A DNA stretch of 64,000 nt, taken from contig CALKTD010000010.1 in the NCBI GenBank assembly GCA_937997345.1, forward strand, positions 95,817-159,816, read 5' to 3'. This DNA comes from an uncultured Atopobium sp. (lineage in GTDB: Bacteria; Actinomycetota; Coriobacteriia; Coriobacteriales; Atopobiaceae). The notes beneath the pieces are model-generated. The model searched no databases and had not been told where the DNA came from. It saw nothing but the letters and a program-made list of their open reading frames with translations. The number at the start of each line of letters is the position of its first letter. The stretch's first letter is position 1. Shown here in pieces: positions 60,635-64,000 of the stretch. A program made the position numbers and the translations under genes.

Positions 60635-61657
60635 ATGACTTTTGATCCAAACGGTAAGGTCGTTGCAATTCTTGGTGCTACCGGCGTTGTTGGTGCCCAG
60701 ATGATGCAGTGCCTTGAAGAGCGTAATTTTCCTATCAAGGAGTTGGTGCTTCTGGCATCCGCTCGAAGCGCCGGTAAAACTATCGAATTTGCTGGTCAGC
60801 AGGTTGTAATCCGAGAAGCAACTTCAGATGCTTTTGAAGGCGTAGATATTGTTCTTGGCGCAGCTGGTGACGAGCAGGCAAAAGAACTGCTCCCTGAGGC
60901 AGTTAAGCGTGGCTGCGTCTGTGTTGACAACTCCCATGCATTCAGAATGGACCCGAACGTTCCGCTGGTAATTCCAGAGATTAACGCTGAGGACATCAAG
61001 AACCACAACGGCATCATCTCTAATCCAAACTGTGCAACCATTATTGGCTTGGTACCTCTGTATCCTTTGCATAAGGCAGCAGGTGCAAAGCGTATTATTG
61101 CTTCTACCTATCAGGCCGCATCAGGCGCTGGCCTTCCTGGTCTCACCAGCTTAAAGAATCAGATGGCAGACGTTGTTGCAGGTAGGGAAGTAACCGAGAC
61201 CGCTCCTTTTGCATACCAGCTGGCAGTCAACCTGATTCCACAGATTGGCGGCTTTGACGAGGTTGGATACACCTCTGAGGAAATGAAGATGCAAAACGAG
61301 GGCCGCAAGATTATGCACCTTCCTGAGCTGCGCGTTAACTGTACCTGCGTCCGAGTTCCAACGATGCGCTCACACTCTGAGTCCATCACTGTTGAGTTTG
61401 AGCGTCCTTTGAGTCCGGATGAGGCTCGCGCAATTCTTAAGAATGCTCCAGGCATCAAGGTTGTGGATAATCCAGCAGAGCTTCAGTACCCAATGCCTCT
61501 TGATACTTCCGACCAGGACCTCATCTACGTTGGTCGCATTCGCAAGGATCTTTCTGCTGATAAGGACACTAACGCGCTTACGTTCTTCTGCTGTGGCGAC
61601 CAGATTAGAAAGGGCGCTGCAACTAACGCTGTCCAGATTGCAGAGTACCTGCTGTAA
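60635..61657 (+). CDS. asd: Aspartate-semialdehyde dehydrogenase
   Basis: 340 aa. Reduces aspartyl phosphate to the semialdehyde. AILGATGVVGAQMMQ (11-25) is the NADP loop. Cys133 in SNPNCATIIGLVPLYPLH is the nucleophile. VPTMRSHSESITVEF holds the catalytic His. The start ATG has GAGG; the gene is 2 bp after lysC. It supplies both the dapA and hom branches. A terminator follows at 61777. Confidence 0.96.
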   Translation: MTFDPNGKVVAILGATGVVGAQMMQCLEERNFPIKELVLLASARSAGKTIEFAGQQVVIREATSDAFEGVDIVLGAAGDEQAKELLPEAVKRGCVCVDNSHAFRMDPNVPLVIPEINAEDIKNHNGIISNPNCATIIGLVPLYPLHKAAGAKRIIASTYQAASGAGLPGLTSLKNQMADVVAGREVTETAPFAYQLAVNLIPQIGGFDEVGYTSEEMKMQNEGRKIMHLPELRVNCTCVRVPTMRSHSESITVEFERPLSPDEARAILKNAPGIKVVDNPAELQYPMPLDTSDQDLIYVGRIRKDLSADKDTNALTFFCCGDQIRKGAATNAVQIAEYLL

Positions 61658-61691
61658 TCCGGAGCGTAGTTGTGCTTATGGCAGTGCACAT

Positions 61692-61718
61692 AATTGCACG
61701 CTGAGCGCAAGTGCAATT
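61692..61718 (+). other. Hairpin 35 bp after asd
   Basis: AATTGCAC and GTGCAATT form an 8-bp stem with an 11-nt loop. Partly complementary GTGCAC/GTGTAC flanks extend it. No T-run follows. It lies before the true terminator of the hom operon. Confidence 0.4.
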
Positions 61719-61776
61719 GCGTGTGTACACTCAACGTATGCACACCCAACACAGCACCACATTTTTGTTGACCAAG

Positions 61777-61818
61777 TACCCGTTCGATTCTATTTCGTGG
61801 AATTGAACGGGTATTTTT
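61777..61818 (+). terminator. Intrinsic terminator of hom-lysC-asd
   Basis: TACCCGTTCGATTC and GAATTGAACGGGTA form a 14-bp stem with one G-T pair and a 9-nt loop, followed by TTTTT. Confidence 0.88.
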
Positions 61819-61868
61819 GTGCGTAAGAGTGGGATTTTTAGCGATAGAGTGCCATTCGGCGGCAAAAT

Positions 61869-62046
61869 GGTAAAAAATGCGTTTAGTTGGAGTATCCAAA
61901 AATGCTTGGTTTCTATGCAAGCTATCTACCAGCAATTTTACGTGGACAAAATTTCAGAAATTATCACAAAATTTCTGAACTGGGAAAACGTAAGCGCCAA
62001 AACTCCGAAGTCCAAAAATAAACTCCAACTAAAAGGATTTTTTACC
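61869..62046. mobile_element. 178-bp MITE-like element with 25-bp terminal inverted repeats
   Basis: The left end 61869-61893 (GGTAAAAAATGCGTTTAGTT...) and the right end 62022-62046 are inverted copies identical at 23 of 25 positions. Inside is a second perfect inverted repeat, TTCAGAAATT / AATTTCTGAA, around 61949-61978. CAAAA flanks both sides (61863-61867 and 62047-62051), a possible but imperfect target duplication. It is AT-rich with no credible gene; a reading frame of 82 codons crosses it. Whether it is mobile needs other copies to be found. Confidence 0.5.
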
Positions 62047-62220
62047 CAAAACAGTATCTCTAGTTAGACGTATCAATTTCTTGATTAGTTTTTCTGCATA
62101 TTAGCCATTGTTTATGCACAAATCGCCCGTTGTCAGTTAATCGGACACAGAATCGCAATTTCTTTTACAGTAGCCATACAGTTTGGAGGCAAAATGGAGG
62201 CAGCCGATAAAAGTTTTAAC

Positions 62221-62248
62221 AAAAAAGGTAGACGGCAAGCCATCTACC
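62221..62248 (-). terminator. Terminator of tRNA-Arg
   Basis: On the minus strand GGTAGATGGC-TT-GCCGTCTACC (10-bp stem, one G-T pair) is followed by TTTTTT, 10 bp after tRNA-Arg. Confidence 0.85.
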
Positions 62249-62257
62249 TGTAGTTTC

Positions 62258-62334
62258 TGGTGCCTCCTGCGCGATTCGAACGCGCGACCTGCGGTTTAGA
62301 AGACCGACGCTCTATCCAGCTGAGCTAAGGAGAC
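62258..62334 (-). tRNA. tRNA-Arg (anticodon TCT)
   Basis: 77 nt with encoded CCA. The acceptor is GTCTCCT/AGGAGGC. The anticodon loop CTTCTAA gives TCT (reads AGA). The D-arm is GCTCAGCTGGATAGAGC and the T-arm contains CGTTCGAATC. A TATAAT -10 box lies upstream on the minus strand around 62349. Confidence 0.93.
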
Positions 62335-62480
62335 GTATTGCGTCGTTTATTATAGCAATAAGGTTTGCAAATACGTTGCGCCATCAAAGGTTTTCTTATC
62401 AGATAAATGACAAAGGTAAAGAAAAGTAGCTACACTAAAAGTGGCTACACTGGATATAAGCTCACGGAAATGGAGACAGC

Positions 62481-63671
62481 ATGTCTTACGATTTTGAATC
62501 TCGCGTTGATCGCGCTGGTACTGGTTCTAGAAAGTGGAACGTCATGTATGACGTGAATCCCGATGTAGCTCCTGGAATTCCGCCTTTTTCTGTTGCTGAC
62601 ATGGAATATCACACAGCCCCAGAAATTGTCGAGGGCCTCAAGGAATACATCAATGACGCAATCCTTGGCTATTCCGTGCCAACCAATCAGATGAAGCAGG
62701 CTGTGTGCAAGTGGATGAAGACTCGCCACAACTGGGACGTAAGGCCAGAGTGGTTGCTTAACTCTTCTGGCGTAGTACCTGCGCTTTTTGCGTCTGTTGC
62801 TGAGTTCACCAAGCCAGACGAGGGTGTCATTTTGTTTACTCCTGTCTACCATCCGTTCTACATGGCAGTTGAGGAGAATAACCGTGCACTGGTAGAGTGT
62901 CCGCTTGTCCTGTCAGAGGGTCCTCATTACGACATTGACTTTGATCTGTTTGAAAAGCTTGCTGCAGAGCCAAAGAACACCATGGTCATTCTGTGCTCGC
63001 CTCACAATCCAAGTGGTCGCGTGTGGACTAAAGAAGAGCTCACGCGTATCGCAGAGATTGCGGTTAAGCATAACCTTATTGTGGTTGCAGATGAAATCCA
63101 CCACGACCTCATCATGCCAGGCTCTACGCATATCGTCTTTGAAACGCTCTCCGACGAGGTTGCGGCACGAACCATTACCTGCACTTCTGTGTCAAAGAGC
63201 TTTAATCTGGCTGGCACACAGTTCAGCAACATCGTTGTGAGTAACCCAGAGCTACGCAGCCGCCTTGAGAAGCGCCTGCAGGCACGAGAGACCACTTCCT
63301 GTAATCCAATCAGCTTCAAGGCCTGTGAGCTTGCTTACAGCAAGGGTGGGGCATGGCTGGACGCTTGTATCAAGGCTGTTGACGATAACCAGAAGCTGGT
63401 CCTGGACTTCTTTGCTACTAAGCATTCTCGTGTAAAACTTGCTCCCATCACCGGAACTTACCTTCAGTGGCTTGATTTCAGAGATCTTGACCTTACGCCA
63501 GAAGAGCTCGACCACCTTTTGCAGTTTGAGGCTCAGGTCTTTTTCACCGATGGTGTCTTCTTTGGCGAGGCTGCTCAAGGATTCAAGCGTTGGAATTTGG
63601 CAGCTCCTCGTGTGGAGATTGAAGAAGCACTGGATCGCCTGGACACAGCACTCACAGCCCACGGGTTTTAG
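62481..63671 (+). CDS. MalY/PatB-family PLP C-S lyase or aminotransferase
   Basis: 396 aa. The N-terminal RVDRAGTGSRKWN and PPFSVADMEYHTAPEI are hallmarks of the MalY/PatB cystathionine beta-lyase group (fold type I). The PLP lysine is K239 in TSVSKSFNLAG, with D204 in VVADEIHHDL and N176 in SPHNPSGRVW. Such enzymes release homocysteine, sulfide or thiols from cysteine conjugates. A role in methionine supply for metK, or as an N-acetyl-DAP aminotransferase (PatB/PatA confusion in databases), can only be guessed. The start ATG has GGAGAC. A terminator is at 63734. Confidence 0.88.
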   Translation: MSYDFESRVDRAGTGSRKWNVMYDVNPDVAPGIPPFSVADMEYHTAPEIVEGLKEYINDAILGYSVPTNQMKQAVCKWMKTRHNWDVRPEWLLNSSGVVPALFASVAEFTKPDEGVILFTPVYHPFYMAVEENNRALVECPLVLSEGPHYDIDFDLFEKLAAEPKNTMVILCSPHNPSGRVWTKEELTRIAEIAVKHNLIVVADEIHHDLIMPGSTHIVFETLSDEVAARTITCTSVSKSFNLAGTQFSNIVVSNPELRSRLEKRLQARETTSCNPISFKACELAYSKGGAWLDACIKAVDDNQKLVLDFFATKHSRVKLAPITGTYLQWLDFRDLDLTPEELDHLLQFEAQVFFTDGVFFGEAAQGFKRWNLAAPRVEIEEALDRLDTALTAHGF

Positions 63672-63733
63672 GCACGGCTGCGAGCTCTAGGTTTGTAACG
63701 TTATGTAGCAGCTTAAATAGCGCATACAATTAG

Positions 63734-63765
63734 ATGCGGAGAAGTTCGTTCTTCTCCGCATTTTG
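63734..63765 (+). terminator. Intrinsic terminator after MalY/PatB gene
   Basis: ATGCGGAGAAG and CTTCTCCGCAT form an 11-bp stem with the loop TTCGTT, followed by TTTGTTT. The TGGCGAGAAACCC word begins at 63768, right after the T-run. Confidence 0.88.
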
Positions 63766-63840
63766 TTTGGCGAGAAACCCGGTAAACCAGCAGATTTCTA
63801 AGAAAATCAAAAAAGAGTTTGAAAAATCTGCGTTTCTCGC

Positions 63841-63868
63841 TTGCATCTTTTTCTGATTCTGTAATAAT
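63841..63868 (+). promoter_or_regulatory. Promoter of tRNA-His
   Basis: TTGCAT (63841-63846) and TAATAAT (63862-63868) lie about 32 bp before the tRNA. TTGCAT is the same -35-like box as before tRNA-Gln. Confidence 0.5.
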
Positions 63869-63899
63869 GATTTAGCCGCGTTTCATGAGGTGGCCAAAT

Positions 63900-63976
63900 G
63901 GTGGGAGTAGCTCAGTTGGCAGAGCGACGGACTGTGGCTCCGTAGGTCGAGGGTTCGAGCCCCTTTTCCCACCCCA
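63900..63976 (+). tRNA. tRNA-His (anticodon GTG)
   Basis: 77 nt including the extra G-1 (63900) opposite C73, and encoded CCA. The acceptor GTGGGAG pairs with TTCCCAC. The anticodon stem ACGGA/TCCGT has the loop CTGTGGC, giving GTG. Confidence 0.94.
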
Positions 63977-64000
63977 TTTGAAACGTTAATTGGATCGTTA

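Larger units (their letters stand above)
456..63777. repeat. Dispersed word family TGGCGAGAA(A/G): 30 copies of the 8-mer GGCGAGAA
   Basis: Hand-scanned positions of GGCGAGAA on plus: 1803, 17586, 22128, 25447, 29055, 37444, 37871, 39857, 46798, 48693, 49788, 54397, 55177, 56567, 63769. On minus (as TTCTCGCC): 457, 1824, 4424, 7434, 9728, 10986, 23863, 27935, 40229, 44293, 48246, 48795, 51456, 52840, 59613. About 2 are expected at random. The ninth base is a purine in 29 and the preceding base is T in 19. Nine lie in the 11 % that is intergenic. Degenerate relatives (CCGAGAAACCCG, GGGTTTCTCGTC) are common too. Confidence 0.85.

Noticed and set aside
61819..62067. 82-codon gene across the inverted-repeat element
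   Set aside because: Its ends lie inside the terminal inverted repeats, composition is AT-rich low-information, and no Shine-Dalgarno precedes it.
62160..62260. A clear phage attachment site at tRNA-Arg
   Set aside because: No duplicated tRNA 3' end in the same orientation and no integrase are visible; only suggestive GGAGGC repeats.
456..63777. GGCGAGAA as a Chi or FtsK-orienting (KOPS) signal
   Set aside because: Those signals are strongly strand-biased along a replichore; here the split is 15:15. Not excluded if the window spans ori or ter, but nothing suggests this.

Overview
The window looks like a chromosomal segment of a low-to-mid GC coriobacterium (Actinomycetota, Coriobacteriia), most like the Atopobium/Lancefieldella/Olsenella group. 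This is inferred from gene content and protein character: a Rho with a long basic N-terminal extension, a DUF6541-type membrane protein, paired YhgE/Pip proteins, a DUF438/hemerythrin/PAS protein, and mixed ATG/GTG/TTG starts with strong Shine-Dalgarno sequences. No phage, conjugative element, CRISPR array or rRNA operon is present. About 11 % of the window is non-coding, and most of the unusual signal lies there.

Layout. 0-9 kb: the 5' end of a DNA-repair-type radical SAM gene that carries an in-frame amber codon and lies under LexA-like boxes; cca; two YhgE/Pip membrane proteins divergent from a TetR regulator; metK. 9-16 kb (minus strand): a large membrane protein, tRNA-Glu and tRNA-Gln, serine dehydratase, gltX, an exonuclease. 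16-23 kb: M18 aminopeptidase, a spermidine-synthase-like protein, an MFS transporter, a DUF438/HHE/PAS sensor and a membrane-anchored phosphoesterase. 22.7-29 kb: an aminotransferase, then a lysine riboswitch controlling lysA-dapA-dapB-dapH, then tgt. 29-36 kb: a RecJ nuclease fused to a RecQ-like helicase, overlapping rel (ppGpp), which overlaps a His/Cys-rich metallo-beta-lactamase-fold protein. 36-37.4 kb: attenuator-led infC-rpmI-rplT. 37.4-40 kb: a repeat-rich convergent intergenic region, a WecA/TagO-type transferase, a probable 6S RNA, tRNA-Ala. 40-48 kb: radical SAM protein, coiled-coil protein, pncB, argS, a double-winged-helix regulator, rho. 48-55 kb: an unknown secreted or membrane protein and the livKHMGF branched-chain amino-acid ABC transporter. 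55-64 kb: thrB/thrC (minus), hom-lysC-asd (plus), a 178-bp inverted-repeat element, tRNA-Arg, a MalY/PatB lyase, tRNA-His.

How the genes work together. The window holds most of the aspartate-family pathway: lysC and asd make aspartate semialdehyde, hom/thrB/thrC lead to threonine, and dapA/dapB/dapH/lysA lead to diaminopimelate and lysine by the acetylase branch. metK uses methionine, and the liv transporter brings in branched-chain amino acids. The lysine branch is under a riboswitch. Translation genes (gltX, argS, infC, L35, L20, tgt, cca, six tRNAs) and rel link growth to amino-acid supply.

The most striking observation is a short word, TGGCGAGAA(A/G), found by hand scan 30 times as the 8-mer GGCGAGAA (15 per strand; about 2 expected by chance). 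It is enriched in intergenic DNA, often just after terminators. It behaves like a genome-wide DNA signal (uptake-sequence-like or another protein-binding word) rather than a coding feature.
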